NCBI GenBank assembly: GCA_964356355.1
Contig: CAYHGX010000006.1
Location: 4,653 to 68,652 of the forward strand
Direction: 5' to 3'
From: CAYHGX01 sp964356355
GTDB taxonomy: Bacteria; Patescibacteriota; Gracilibacteria; UBA1369; LOWO2-01-FULL-3
DNA: 64,000 nt
The translations under genes and the position numbers were made by a program. Within the stretch, counting starts at the first letter, position 1; every line of letters starts with the position of its first letter. Shown here one piece after another: positions 24,589 through 33,503 of this stretch. The notes beneath the pieces were generated by a model. The model did not search any database and had not been told where the DNA came from. It saw only the letters and a list, made by a program, of their open reading frames with translations.

Positions 24589-25134
24589 TCAATTAAAAAG
24601 ATACTTTGCCAGCTTAGTTTCAACCTCCAAGCACGCCTTGTAATAAACATAGCCAGGCTCCTTTTCTGTAGGTACAGCACCAGCAGAACAATGAGGATAA
24701 GACCAAAGTAAAGAGTCTTCCACAATTTTCACCGCAAGAACAGATCCCAATTCACCACAATCATTTACCTTATCAAAATCAGCCTCAGTCCAATTATCAT
24801 AGTTTGGAGTCATCATAACGTCCAAAGCATAGTCACCATCTCCGTACAAAAGTAATCTTTTAATGTCTCCACCATCTACTTTCTTCGCAAATTCCTGACT
24901 ATAGCCATCACAAGTCGGCACAAAAGATGTGATGCTAGGATCAGTCACCAGTGTGTAACTAGAAAAATTTTCAATTTTGTCTTTCAAAGAAACTTCTGCA
25001 GGCTCAGGGGTTGTCACCGCAGGAGTCTCCACTATAGGTGTTTCAACAGCAGGAGATTCCTCAACTTTTGGAGTACAACCAATCAACAAAACGCTGCAAA
25101 CCAAAAACATAGAAATTAAACGGAGATTTTTCAT
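24589..25134 (-). CDS. lipoprotein with Thr/Pro/Glu linker
   Basis: A 181-residue lipoprotein: lipobox LIGC with Cys20, a VETP/VTTPEPAE linker (about 25-48) and a domain of about 130 residues with four cysteines (near 74, 126, 149 and 168) that could form two disulfides. No family is recognised. The domain differs from that of the lipoprotein at 1180, although the N-terminal design is the same. Monocistronic, with its own terminator. Confidence 0.72.
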   Translation of the reverse strand: MKNLRLISMFLVCSVLLIGCTPKVEESPAVETPIVETPAVTTPEPAEVSLKDKIENFSSYTLVTDPSITSFVPTCDGYSQEFAKKVDGGDIKRLLLYGDGDYALDVMMTPNYDNWTEADFDKVNDCGELGSVLAVKIVEDSLLWSYPHCSAGAVPTEKEPGYVYYKACLEVETKLAKYLFN

Positions 25135-25194
25135 AGAACTAAAGTTAAATTATAAAACTTAATTATTTATAGCACAGATGCTAATATACAACTA

Positions 25195-25689
25195 ATGATC
25201 ACCACCACCCCCACCCAAATCTACGCCGCTCTCGAAGCTCTACAAATTCCCTTCGAAAAGCACGACCACCCACCTCTCTTCACCTGCGAAGATGCGGAAA
25301 AATACGAACTGCCGGAAATGGGCGGCCACACCAAAAACCTCTTCATCCGCAACAAGAAAGGGGACAAGTACTACCTCGTTACCGTCTGCGCCGAAAAGCG
25401 CGTTGATCTCAAAAATCTTGCCAAATTACTAGCCGAAAGTAAGCTCAGCTTCGCGTCTCCCGAGCGCCTCATGGAAGTGCTCAAGCTTACACCCGGCTCA
25501 GTATCTCCCTTTGCCCTAATCAACGACACCGACAAGCAAGTCACAGTCATAATCGACAGCGGCCTCTTACGCCACGAAACGATAGGCTACCACCCGGGCA
25601 TCAACACTCAAACTCTCACCATCGCCAGCAAAGACCTCGGCCGCTTCCTCGAAGCCCACGGCTACGCCCGCAACTACATCGAGCTTTAA
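25195..25689 (+). CDS. YbaK/ProX-type prolyl-tRNA editing deacylase
   Basis: A 164-residue protein of the YbaK/aminoacyl-tRNA editing family. The N-terminal HDHPPLFTCEDAEKY, the conserved lysine in GGHTKNLFIRN and the GSVSPFALIND segment match the free-standing ProX/PrdX branch, which hydrolyses Ala-tRNA(Pro) made by error. It acts in the cytosol in trans to prolyl-tRNA synthetase, which is not in this window. Standalone, with strongly C-ending codons compared with neighbours. Confidence 0.88.
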   Translation: MITTTPTQIYAALEALQIPFEKHDHPPLFTCEDAEKYELPEMGGHTKNLFIRNKKGDKYYLVTVCAEKRVDLKNLAKLLAESKLSFASPERLMEVLKLTPGSVSPFALINDTDKQVTVIIDSGLLRHETIGYHPGINTQTLTIASKDLGRFLEAHGYARNYIEL

Positions 25690-25720
25690 ACTCGGCGCTG
25701 CGCGCCGGCCCAAGTGCGCC

Positions 25721-26341
25721 CTACGTCGCCTTCACGATCATCCCCTCCATAATATTGCTCACCTCCTGGAACTTATCCATTACGCTCTCAAGTTCCTCGA
25801 TAATATCCTTCCATTTAATCAACGCAATTGGATCTTTTTCACTCTGGAAAAGAGTCTTCATTGCCTCAAAGAAAGCCACATCACCCTCGTCCTCTAGCTT
25901 GTGTATTTCCAAAAGCAGCTGCATTACCTTTTCAGTATTTTTATCCTCCAGGCACCCAGTAGCCTCCTCCAAAGCCACTGCTGCCTTCACAATCAACTCG
26001 GCAAACTGTCCCATTGCTGGTCTTGCCTCGGTAATCTGATAAAGGCTCACGTTACGAATAACATTCTCAATAATATCAACTAGATCGTCCATCTGATGCG
26101 CTAAAGCATAGATGTCCTCTCGGTCGAATGGCGTAATAAAGGTCTTGTGCAAGGCATTAATTACATCGTGGACCTTTTGATCCGCAGCATGTTCAATATC
26201 AGAGGCCTTTTTTGAATACTCCTCTAGCTTGCCAAAGTCCCCTACAAATTCCTTGTACACATTGGCAATTGATTTAACTTCAGTGGTAACTTCCTTCAGC
26301 AAATGCACAAAATCAACAGTTTTAGGTGAAAATAAAGACAT
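25721..26341 (-). CDS. DUF47 (PhoU-like) regulator of phosphate transport
   Basis: A 206-residue helical-bundle protein of the DUF47 family, distant kin of PhoU. Acidic metal-coordination motifs are seen at SDIEHAADQ, MDDLVDIIEN and HKLEDEGD. DUF47 proteins are routinely encoded next to PiT carriers and thought to control them. Here the gene follows the PiT gene by 5 nt and closes a four-gene minus-strand operon. Confidence 0.9.
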   Translation of the reverse strand: MSLFSPKTVDFVHLLKEVTTEVKSIANVYKEFVGDFGKLEEYSKKASDIEHAADQKVHDVINALHKTFITPFDREDIYALAHQMDDLVDIIENVIRNVSLYQITEARPAMGQFAELIVKAAVALEEATGCLEDKNTEKVMQLLLEIHKLEDEGDVAFFEAMKTLFQSEKDPIALIKWKDIIEELESVMDKFQEVSNIMEGMIVKAT

Positions 26342-26346
26342 AAAGT

Positions 26347-27345
26347 TTAATTAAAGAAATTTATAATATAATAGATACCTGCTGCCATTGCTGCTGATAG
26401 TGGAATGGTAAGCAACCACGCCCACAAAATTTGCGCCATTACGCCCCATCTCACAGCTGAGATCCTCTTAGCGGCACCGACCCCTGTAATAGAGCTTGTA
26501 ATCACATGAGTAGTGCTCACCGGTGCTCCAAAATGTCCCGCTACAAACAAGCTTATCGCGCTACTGGTTTCCGCGCACACACCATCAATTGGTCTCAGTT
26601 TTGTAATTTTCTGACCCATAGTTTTTACAATTCTCCAACCTCCAAATAGAGTTCCAAAAGCAATTACGGCATTTGAACAAATTGCCACCCAAAATGGCAC
26701 TTCAAAGGTACTAATTAGACCATTTGAAAATAGTAGGGAAGTGATGATACCCATTGTTTTCTGCGCATCGTTTCCACCATGTCCCAGGCTGTATAAAGCT
26801 GCAGAAACAAGCTGCCCTCGCCGCGACCATTTATTAATTGATGCAGGAGACTTTTTATAGACCATCAAGGTAATCACCTTTAGTAAAACATAACCCAGCA
26901 ACATGCCAATCATTGGCGCTACTAAAATAAAAATCAAAGTCTTTGTCCATCCCGCAAGGAGCAATACTCCAAAGCCTGCCTTGGCAATTGCTGCGCCCGC
27001 AAATCCACCAATCAAGGCATGAGAGGAGCTTGTTGGCAGCCCCATATACCAAGTTACAATATTCCAACACACGGTACCAATTAACCCCGCCAAAATCACC
27101 CAGGAGTCCACTATATTTATATCTACCATGCCCTTCCCCAGCGTCTTTGCCACCGCAGTACCAAATACAAAAAAGGCTGCAAAATTAAAAAAGGCAGCCC
27201 AAATTACCGCCTGCCTTGGAGTGAGCACCTTAGTAGAAACTATCGTTGCAATCGAATTTGCGGCATCATGAAACCCATTTGTGAAATCGAAAACAAACGC
27301 AATCGCTACAATTGTGCCAATAAGAAACATACTGCTTTCAACCAT
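26347..27345 (-). CDS. PiT family inorganic phosphate permease
   Basis: A 332-residue membrane protein with about ten helices. The two inverted PD001131 signatures are visible as FDFTNGFHDAANSIATIVST and SLGHGGNDAQKTMGI, with ETSSAISLFVAGHFGAPVST later. PiT carriers import metal phosphate with protons or sodium. It is smaller than E. coli PitA (499) and near the archaeal and Gram-positive size. Operon partners are DUF47 downstream and the eIF2B-like gene 8 nt upstream. Confidence 0.93.
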   Translation of the reverse strand: MVESSMFLIGTIVAIAFVFDFTNGFHDAANSIATIVSTKVLTPRQAVIWAAFFNFAAFFVFGTAVAKTLGKGMVDINIVDSWVILAGLIGTVCWNIVTWYMGLPTSSSHALIGGFAGAAIAKAGFGVLLLAGWTKTLIFILVAPMIGMLLGYVLLKVITLMVYKKSPASINKWSRRGQLVSAALYSLGHGGNDAQKTMGIITSLLFSNGLISTFEVPFWVAICSNAVIAFGTLFGGWRIVKTMGQKITKLRPIDGVCAETSSAISLFVAGHFGAPVSTTHVITSSITGVGAAKRISAVRWGVMAQILWAWLLTIPLSAAMAAGIYYIINFFN

Positions 27346-27353
27346 AAATTAAA

Positions 27354-28286
27354 TTATGTGTTATTTACTTTTTCCATTTTATCTGCAAAGAGCTGGGTTA
27401 GCGCCTCTGGAGTATACACTCCCTGCTCCGTAACGATTTTTTTAAATAAATCAGCAGGAACTCGATCATGTGAATATTTCACCCTTTCATATTCTATATG
27501 ACCACCGATATGTTTTCTTGTATCACGCCGGATAAAAATATCTCCGCGTTTTTGAGACTTCCATAGACTGAATTTGGCAGAATCAATAAACATATATGTA
27601 GGAACATGTTCTACGTGAAACTCAGAAATAATTCCAAGCGTACCCGGATCCATCACAAAGTCCATGGTGTCCTTTAAAGTTAAAGCACCAAAAAACAGCA
27701 TGTCTATCTCTTTGTGCACATGTGATAGCATATAGGCAGGCACCACTTCAAACGGTATTCCAGCCTTGTGCATTCTTTCAATATTATTGTGAGTTTTATC
27801 AAAATCCTGTTCTGCAATAACTACTTTAAATTTTTTGCCCTTATTTTTATAGTGCACCAAGACATCTTGCACGGTATGGCTGTGATCATGAATCAAAATT
27901 GTTTTACCTTCGACGTCAATATTGTCACTGTTTCCTATCAGCCCATGGCGGGATTTTTTCCAGTCATTCAAAATCTTATCAATCTCCGTACAAAGGCGTT
28001 CTTTAATCTCCAGATCACTTAAATCTTTTGCACAAATCTCATCCTTCAACTTACTGCTTAGCTTTTCAAAGTGGTAATTCAAAATTCCAAATTTCGGCTC
28101 AGTACTGGTAATTACCTCAGCTAAATTTTTAAACTGAGTACAAATGGACTCTTTCCCACTAGTTTTCAGCACCTTTACTGAGTTTTTCAACGCCTTCAAA
28201 ACCAAAGCAGCAAGGTCTCTGGTGCCAATTTCTGACTCCATTTCTCTTAGCACCTTTGATAATAATTCAATTTTTGCTTCAAACAT
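27354..28286 (-). CDS. eIF-2B alpha/beta/delta-like protein (possible sugar-phosphate isomerase)
   Basis: A 310-residue protein of the eIF-2B family, which in prokaryotes covers methylthioribose-1-phosphate isomerase and ribose-1,5-bisphosphate isomerase. The Rossmann-like C-terminal half shows KTILIHDHSHTV, FKVVIAEQDFD, DMLFFGALTL and the closing GVYTPEALTQLF. The N-terminal helical half is more divergent. The substrate cannot be settled: the catalytic Cys/Asp pair of the isomerases is not evident to me, so it may be a paralogue with a regulatory role. It sits between an ion permease and the PiT gene with 2-8 nt gaps. Confidence 0.65.
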   Translation of the reverse strand: MFEAKIELLSKVLREMESEIGTRDLAALVLKALKNSVKVLKTSGKESICTQFKNLAEVITSTEPKFGILNYHFEKLSSKLKDEICAKDLSDLEIKERLCTEIDKILNDWKKSRHGLIGNSDNIDVEGKTILIHDHSHTVQDVLVHYKNKGKKFKVVIAEQDFDKTHNNIERMHKAGIPFEVVPAYMLSHVHKEIDMLFFGALTLKDTMDFVMDPGTLGIISEFHVEHVPTYMFIDSAKFSLWKSQKRGDIFIRRDTRKHIGGHIEYERVKYSHDRVPADLFKKIVTEQGVYTPEALTQLFADKMEKVNNT

Positions 28287-28288
28287 AT

Positions 28289-29593
28289 TTAGGCAAGTCT
28301 AAAATATAAATAGCCCGTACAAATCAACAGTATCCCTAGTGTTAGTGGTAAGTTGAACTTAAGATGCTCAAGGAAAGTTACTGGATGACCAGCTTTCTTC
28401 GCTAGGCCCGCTGTTACCACGTTAGCAGAAGCTCCTACAAGCGTCCCACTGCCTCCTAAGCAGGCACCCATAGAAAGCGCCCACCATAGAACATTGACGT
28501 CTTCCACTCCCACCATTTTGGCCTGAATACCGATGATTACAGGAATCATCAAAGTTACGAATGGTATGTTGTTGATTAGCATAGACGGTATTCCACAAAC
28601 CCAAAGAATAATCACAGATAGGTAGAAAAGATTTGTGGTTGAATTTGCCACCCAGTTACTCAAAGACTCAAGTATTCCAGTATTTTCAATACCCGCAACT
28701 AGTACAAAAAGTCCCGCAAAGAAGAAAATTGTATTCCATTCAACCGCTTTTAGTGTTTCATGAATGCTTACCTCTTTGTGAGTGGCCAGAGCCAAGAAAA
28801 TAGCGCCAATTAAAGCAATAACATAGTTTGGTAGCCCAATCTGATGCTGGAAGAAAAAGCCCAAAATAGTTGCAGTTAAGAAAAATATCACCTTTATTAC
28901 AAAGCTCCTTTTAAAGGTAGTATGCAAAAATTTTTCCTTGATTCTCTTAATAATAATATTAGCAATAGTAGTATCTACCAGGTTGTCTGAAGCTGGCTTA
29001 AGAGCTTTCCAGTAAACTGCACTGAAATAAATAATTGTAAGTAAGCTGGCTAGTGCCACTGGAATCCACAAATTTGCTATGAATTGGGTGAAGCTAAGTC
29101 CACTTGCTCCACCAATCAAAATGTTTGAGCCGTCACCAATTAAAGTAAGTGCACCTCCTAGATTCGCAAATACCATAGTGGAAAAGATGTAAGGCTTAGG
29201 ATTCTTGCCCATTCCCGTCACCAATTCAATTACTAATGGCACTACCAGTATTACAGTAGTTACATTATCCAAGAATGCGGAACATACACCTGTTAATAGA
29301 GAGAAGAATAGGAAAATAGCGAACGGATTACCTCTCGTGAGTACGGCAATCTTTACATTTATCCAGGCGAAAATATTACTTTTCGAGGCGATAAACACGA
29401 TAATCATCATTGCCATCAAAAGAAAGATCGTCTTGAAATCCACGGCTGCTAGTGCCTGGTCAGCAGTAAGTACTCCAAACACGATCATCAATAAAGCCCC
29501 GCCGAGCGCTACCAAGGCTTGGTCTAAAAGATCAAAAATAATGAAGAATAATGTGAGAGCGAATATCCCTAAAGCTATGTAAGTCAGCATCAT
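28289..29593 (-). CDS. ArsB/NhaD-type ion transporter permease
   Basis: A 434-residue protein with about eleven membrane segments of the ion-transporter superfamily (ArsB, NhaD, SLC13). Typical segments are ALAAVDFKTIFLLMAMMIIV, FLDNVTTVILVVPL, NLGGALTLIGDGSNILIGG in the first half and NIPFVTLMIPVI with GGSGTLVGASANVV in the second. Substrate may be sodium/proton, arsenite or a dicarboxylate; no arsenic genes are near. First gene of the operon ending with PiT and DUF47, so a link to phosphate or ion homeostasis is plausible. Confidence 0.85.
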   Translation of the reverse strand: MMLTYIALGIFALTLFFIIFDLLDQALVALGGALLMIVFGVLTADQALAAVDFKTIFLLMAMMIIVFIASKSNIFAWINVKIAVLTRGNPFAIFLFFSLLTGVCSAFLDNVTTVILVVPLVIELVTGMGKNPKPYIFSTMVFANLGGALTLIGDGSNILIGGASGLSFTQFIANLWIPVALASLLTIIYFSAVYWKALKPASDNLVDTTIANIIIKRIKEKFLHTTFKRSFVIKVIFFLTATILGFFFQHQIGLPNYVIALIGAIFLALATHKEVSIHETLKAVEWNTIFFFAGLFVLVAGIENTGILESLSNWVANSTTNLFYLSVIILWVCGIPSMLINNIPFVTLMIPVIIGIQAKMVGVEDVNVLWWALSMGACLGGSGTLVGASANVVTAGLAKKAGHPVTFLEHLKFNLPLTLGILLICTGYLYFRLA

Positions 29594-29719
29594 AAGCCGA
29601 TCTTTATAAATTTATTGCAAAAATACTACTCCTTTCATTGAGCAAGTCCAGAGGAAATCAACCTAGAAAAAATAACTACTAGGCGTATACTTTATATAAG
29701 ATTTTTTAACCAGGCTTAT

Positions 29720-30100
29720 ATGAAAATCACTTTCTTCTACAAAAATTTGGCAAAAGAAGAGGAGGGGCAGTTTACAGAATACTCACAAAAAAAGGTGCCC
29801 GGAATCGAAAATCTTCTCTCTAGCTTTTCTCCCGACTCATTACTCCTCAATCTCTCAATCGAAAAATTCAATAAGCATGATGCCTTTGAAGTGGAATTTG
29901 CACTAACTGTTGGGGGTAAAACTTTAGTGGCCCGTGAAGCCAGTCACCAAATTGAAAAAGCAACAGACCTCTGCAAGGATCGTCTTTCAGCACAGGTTAA
30001 GAAGCACATGGCCATCCTTAGAGATGATCGTGACCACTCCTCTATCCGTGAAACAGCCAACGAATTGGCCAAGATGATCCCTGCTAAACAGGAATCATAG
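29720..30100 (+). CDS. ribosome hibernation factor, HPF/RaiA family
   Basis: A 126-residue short-type HPF/RaiA (sigma-54 modulation/S30AE) protein. The fold runs MKITFFYKNL, a helix, KFNKHDAFEVEFAL, KTLVAREASHQIEKATDLCK and a second long helix. The family binds the 30S decoding site in stationary phase and keeps ribosomes inactive. The long-HPF dimerisation tail is missing. Monocistronic with a strong terminator. No other stationary-phase gene is linked, though a Rel enzyme lies 3.4 kb downstream. Confidence 0.8.
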   Translation: MKITFFYKNLAKEEEGQFTEYSQKKVPGIENLLSSFSPDSLLLNLSIEKFNKHDAFEVEFALTVGGKTLVAREASHQIEKATDLCKDRLSAQVKKHMAILRDDRDHSSIRETANELAKMIPAKQES

Positions 30101-30142
30101 ATAGCACTGTGTATCCAGTATTTCCGGTCTAAATAGAATATA

Positions 30143-30172
30143 CAAAAAAAGCCCCGCGAAGCGGGGCTTTTT
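30143..30172. terminator. bidirectional intrinsic terminator
   Basis: AAAAGCCCCGC and GCGGGGCTTTT form a perfect 11-bp stem with a 3-nt loop GAA, between the convergent HPF gene and the small lipoprotein. Confidence 0.92.
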
Positions 30173-30191
30173 AATTCTTCTAAGTAGTTAA

Positions 30192-30374
30192 TTACTTAGC
30201 AGGAGTCTCAACTACGGCAGCGTCAACTGATGGAGTTACAGCAGACTCTTCAATAACAGCAGGAGTGCTGCTCTCGTCAGTTGCAGCTGGTTCTTCAGCA
30301 GCCTTTTGTCCACATGCTGTTACTACAACAGAAGTCATAGCAAGTACAGCGAGAGAAAGTAGAAACTTTTTCAT
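30192..30374 (-). CDS. very small lipoprotein
   Basis: A 60-residue lipoprotein: lipobox VTAC with Cys21, then about 39 residues rich in A, E, T and P and with no fold expected. It resembles the linker part of the larger lipoproteins without their globular domain, so it may be a spacer peptide or a relic of a larger gene. An AT-rich upstream region of 190 bp separates it from the divergent CDF gene. Function unknown. Confidence 0.6.
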   Translation of the reverse strand: MKKFLLSLAVLAMTSVVVTACGQKAAEEPAATDESSTPAVIEESAVTPSVDAAVVETPAK

Positions 30375-30563
30375 ATTAGTTACTTGGTTAGATAAATAAT
30401 ATTTAGTTAGATTGAATTAACTGGGACCAATTATAGTTATCAAAAAGTAAAAATACACTACAAACGCTTGACTGAAGGTTATCACGATTGTCTTTTACGA
30501 TCTCGGAGGGTGCTAAAGCATTTCTGTACTTGTAGAGTTCGCCTGAAATGATAGAATAAAAAC

Positions 30564-31772
30564 ATGAAAAATAGTGCCATTTTAGAAGGCGAAAAAATCT
30601 CCAAAAAGAGCATTTTATATCTGTCAGCCGTAGGCGCCTTGAAGTTGTTTATTGGCTTATACGCTGGTTTAACAGTGCTCGTGGCCGATGCGGTCAATAC
30701 CTTTGCAGACATCCTTACAATACTTGGAGCCTATATTGGACTTAAACTCTCAAGAAAGAATTCCAACTCACGTTTCGAATTTGGCTACCACAAAATTGAG
30801 ACGCTAATAGCATTCATCATCTCGGTTAGTATTACTATCACCGGAATCGTCCTAGTAAAGGCAGGTGCAACTATATTAAGTTCACCACCAAGCGGGAAAT
30901 ATCAGCTTCTTGCCTTCATCGCGGTTCTGTTAAGTACCATTAGTTCCTACAAAATTGCCTATCAGCTCATCTCTGCTGGTAAAAAAGCCAATTCTATTGC
31001 GCTCGTAGATAGCGGCAAAGATAAAATTGTTGATACCATTTCGGCCGTAGCAGTTTTGATCTCCATTGTTGCCAATTATTACGGAGTTCCATACGTAGAG
31101 GGCTTTGTTACGCTGGGCATCGCGTTGATAGTTCTAAAAGTTGGCATTTTGAGTGCTAAAGAATCCTTGTTTTATCTTTTGGATTACTGGGACGATCCCA
31201 AGCTTTTTCGCCACATCCACAATATATTATCCGCCGACACTGATACCGTACTAAGGATCGAACGTCTACAGCTCCGCCGGGCGGGCACTTTTATTTTTGG
31301 TCAGGCAATAATTGAAATTGCACCCTTCTGTGATCTTCAGGAGTTGCGTTCAAAGCTCACAAACCTCCAGGAAAAGGTTAAACAATCTAATCCTTTTATA
31401 AGCGAATTCATTATCTTTACCCGCATTGCCAAGCCCAAACTTGTCAGAGTAGCGCTACCTATCAAGAGCGGTAAGACGTTAAAAGCAACGCTAGCAGATA
31501 ATCTTGCCGAAACTGCTGGGTACCTTTTTGTTGAGCTTACTGACAAGAAAATAAAGAAGTTCAAGTATCAGGCTATTACCGAGGAAAAGAAGAATTTCGT
31601 GGCATTAGCTACCTTACTACTCAATGAAAAAGTGAATATACTTGTAGATAATGAGGTGGCCTCTCTTCTGTATTTGAATCTTCGACGTACGCACCACGTT
31701 ATTATTTATCCAAATTTTTCAGATGTTAAAAAGGCTGAGCAATTACTGCAGTTTATCCTAATTGATACCTAA
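30564..31772 (+). CDS. cation diffusion facilitator fused to a NifX-like domain
   Basis: A 402-residue protein. Residues 1-200 form the six-helix CDF transporter core; metal-site acidic residues appear as ADAVNTFAD and ALVDSGKDKIVD, where CDF proteins have HxxxD/DxxxD, so site A partners are partly altered. The CDF cytoplasmic domain follows (about 205-290). The last 110 residues (from KLVRVALPI) resemble the dinitrogenase iron-molybdenum cofactor/NifX fold, with KVNILVDNEVASLLYLNLRR as its conserved core. The fused domain may sense or bind metal. It is coupled to aroD through a TAATG overlap. Confidence 0.75.
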   Translation: MKNSAILEGEKISKKSILYLSAVGALKLFIGLYAGLTVLVADAVNTFADILTILGAYIGLKLSRKNSNSRFEFGYHKIETLIAFIISVSITITGIVLVKAGATILSSPPSGKYQLLAFIAVLLSTISSYKIAYQLISAGKKANSIALVDSGKDKIVDTISAVAVLISIVANYYGVPYVEGFVTLGIALIVLKVGILSAKESLFYLLDYWDDPKLFRHIHNILSADTDTVLRIERLQLRRAGTFIFGQAIIEIAPFCDLQELRSKLTNLQEKVKQSNPFISEFIIFTRIAKPKLVRVALPIKSGKTLKATLADNLAETAGYLFVELTDKKIKKFKYQAITEEKKNFVALATLLLNEKVNILVDNEVASLLYLNLRRTHHVIIYPNFSDVKKAEQLLQFILIDT

Positions 31773-32407
31773 TGATTTGCGTGCCACTATCATCAAAAAG
31801 GGTTCAGAATCTTGTGGAAAACATCAACCCCGCTCAGAAAATTTCTGATGTGGTTGAGCTTTGGCTTGAAGAGGCGAAGGACCTTTCCCAAAACGCAATA
31901 AAGCAAATTTTTGCCCTCAAAAGACGACCATATATCATTAAGTTCCAAGGAAATATTGAGCTGTTCCCTCTACTTAACGGCTTTATCTTCGAGTATATAG
32001 ACATTGATTTATTCACTCCTCCAAAGGTTCTCAGGGAAATTAGAACACTATTTCCCTCTACTCAAATTATTGTTTCCCACCATGATTTCGAGAAAACTCC
32101 CGCAGAAAATAAGCTCAGAGCTCTTTTGAGTAAAATGGAGAAAATGAAGGCGGACATTAAGAAAATTGCCACTAAAGCCTGCTCCCTTTCCGATTCTTTG
32201 TTGTTGCTCTCTCTGGTAAAAGAGTACTCAGACAGAGGGGAGAAAGTAATTTTGATTGGCATGGGTAAGGAGGGGATTATCACCCGCACAGCTGGACATT
32301 TATGCGGAAATTATCTAAGCTACTGCCCGCTTTCCAATAAGCAAAAAACAGCTCCCGGTCAATTAACGGCAAAGGAGTTTAAAAAAATTATGGATCTAAC
32401 CAGATAA
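31772..32407 (+). CDS. aroD: 3-dehydroquinate dehydratase, type I
   Basis: A 211-residue type I enzyme using a Schiff base. The catalytic lysine lies in IKKIATKA, the general-base histidine in IIVSHHDFEKTP, and the active-site loop in IGMGKEGIITRTAG. Where most enzymes have a glutamate (DLELF type) this one reads YIDIDLF, Asp for Glu. It is about 30 residues shorter than E. coli AroD. It serves the shikimate pathway feeding the trp operon at 8712-16359, which has DAHP synthase. The start overlaps the CDF-NifX stop; ychF follows after 1 nt. Confidence 0.85.
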   Translation: MICVPLSSKRVQNLVENINPAQKISDVVELWLEEAKDLSQNAIKQIFALKRRPYIIKFQGNIELFPLLNGFIFEYIDIDLFTPPKVLREIRTLFPSTQIIVSHHDFEKTPAENKLRALLSKMEKMKADIKKIATKACSLSDSLLLLSLVKEYSDRGEKVILIGMGKEGIITRTAGHLCGNYLSYCPLSNKQKTAPGQLTAKEFKKIMDLTR

Positions 32408-32408
32408 A

Positions 32409-33503
32409 ATGTCACTTAAAATCGGAATCGTAGGCCTCCCAAATGTTGGTAAATCAACCCTCTTTAATGCACTTACTAAAACAAAAAGTGCCGATGCTCA
32501 AAACTATCCATTTTGCACCATCGATCCAAATGTCGGGGTAGTTGAGGTACCTGATGATCGGTTAAAACAGCTTGCCGAAACGGCCAAATCTGAAAAGGTG
32601 ATTCCAACCACAATTGAATTTGTCGACATTGCCGGTTTGGTTGCGGGAGCTAGTAAAGGGGAGGGACTAGGAAATAAGTTTCTTTCTCATATTCGAGAAT
32701 GTAATGCGATTGCCCACGTGGTTAGAGTTTTTGATGACCCCAATATCCTTCATGTTCACGGCAAAATTGATCCAAAGTCAGACCGGGAAATCATTGAATC
32801 GGAATTGATACTAAGTGATATTCAAACTGTTGAAGCTCGCCTTATTAAGGCTAATTCTGATGCGAAATCAGGCAATAAAGAGAAAAAGGACTATGCAGAG
32901 CTCGTACAGAAGATTTTAAATCTCCTTATGGAGGGGAAACTTGCCTATTATATGGATCTTAGCGAGGAGGAGGTGGCTTCCCTAAGGGATCTTCATCTGC
33001 TCACAATTAAGCCCTGTGTCTACGTCGTGAATCTTCACGAGGAGGAGCTTTCCAAAGTAAATATCGAGGATTTCAGGGGTCGACTTGGGCTTGGCGCCGA
33101 AAACAAAATTGTTCCAATTTGTGCGGTCGTAGAAGAGGAGCTGGGGACATTTTCTGAAGAAGAGGCTCACGAATACCTTCAGGCACTTGGCACCGATAAA
33201 ACGGGCTTGGACAATCTTATTAGATCCGCCTATGAGGCACTTGGCTTGATAACCTATTTTACCGTTGGCCCCAAAGAGGCAAGGGCCTGGACTGTAAAAA
33301 AGGGATCACTTTGCCCACAAGCTGCTGGAGTAATTCATACCGACTTTGAAAAAGGTTTTATTAAAGCCGAGGTAATTGGATGCCAAGATCTCATCAACTG
33401 TGGCAGCGAGCAGAAAGCCAAAGAACAGGGGCTTCTACGCATTGAAGGGAAGGAATATCTCGTCAAGGACGGAGATGTTATGCACTTTAGATTTGCTACA
33501 TAA
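32409..33503 (+). CDS. ychF: YchF/Obg-family ATPase
   Basis: A 364-residue member of the Obg-HflX P-loop superfamily that prefers ATP and binds ribosomes. Walker A is GLPNVGKSTLFNALT, switch region DIAGLVAGASKGEGLGNKFL, and the altered specificity motif VVNLHEEE replaces NKxD. The C-terminal TGS-like domain (ITYFTVGPKEARAWTVKKG, YLVKDGDVMHFRF) is complete. Its 3-prime end overlaps the convergent rel gene by 8 nt. Confidence 0.96.
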   Translation: MSLKIGIVGLPNVGKSTLFNALTKTKSADAQNYPFCTIDPNVGVVEVPDDRLKQLAETAKSEKVIPTTIEFVDIAGLVAGASKGEGLGNKFLSHIRECNAIAHVVRVFDDPNILHVHGKIDPKSDREIIESELILSDIQTVEARLIKANSDAKSGNKEKKDYAELVQKILNLLMEGKLAYYMDLSEEEVASLRDLHLLTIKPCVYVVNLHEEELSKVNIEDFRGRLGLGAENKIVPICAVVEEELGTFSEEEAHEYLQALGTDKTGLDNLIRSAYEALGLITYFTVGPKEARAWTVKKGSLCPQAAGVIHTDFEKGFIKAEVIGCQDLINCGSEQKAKEQGLLRIEGKEYLVKDGDVMHFRFAT

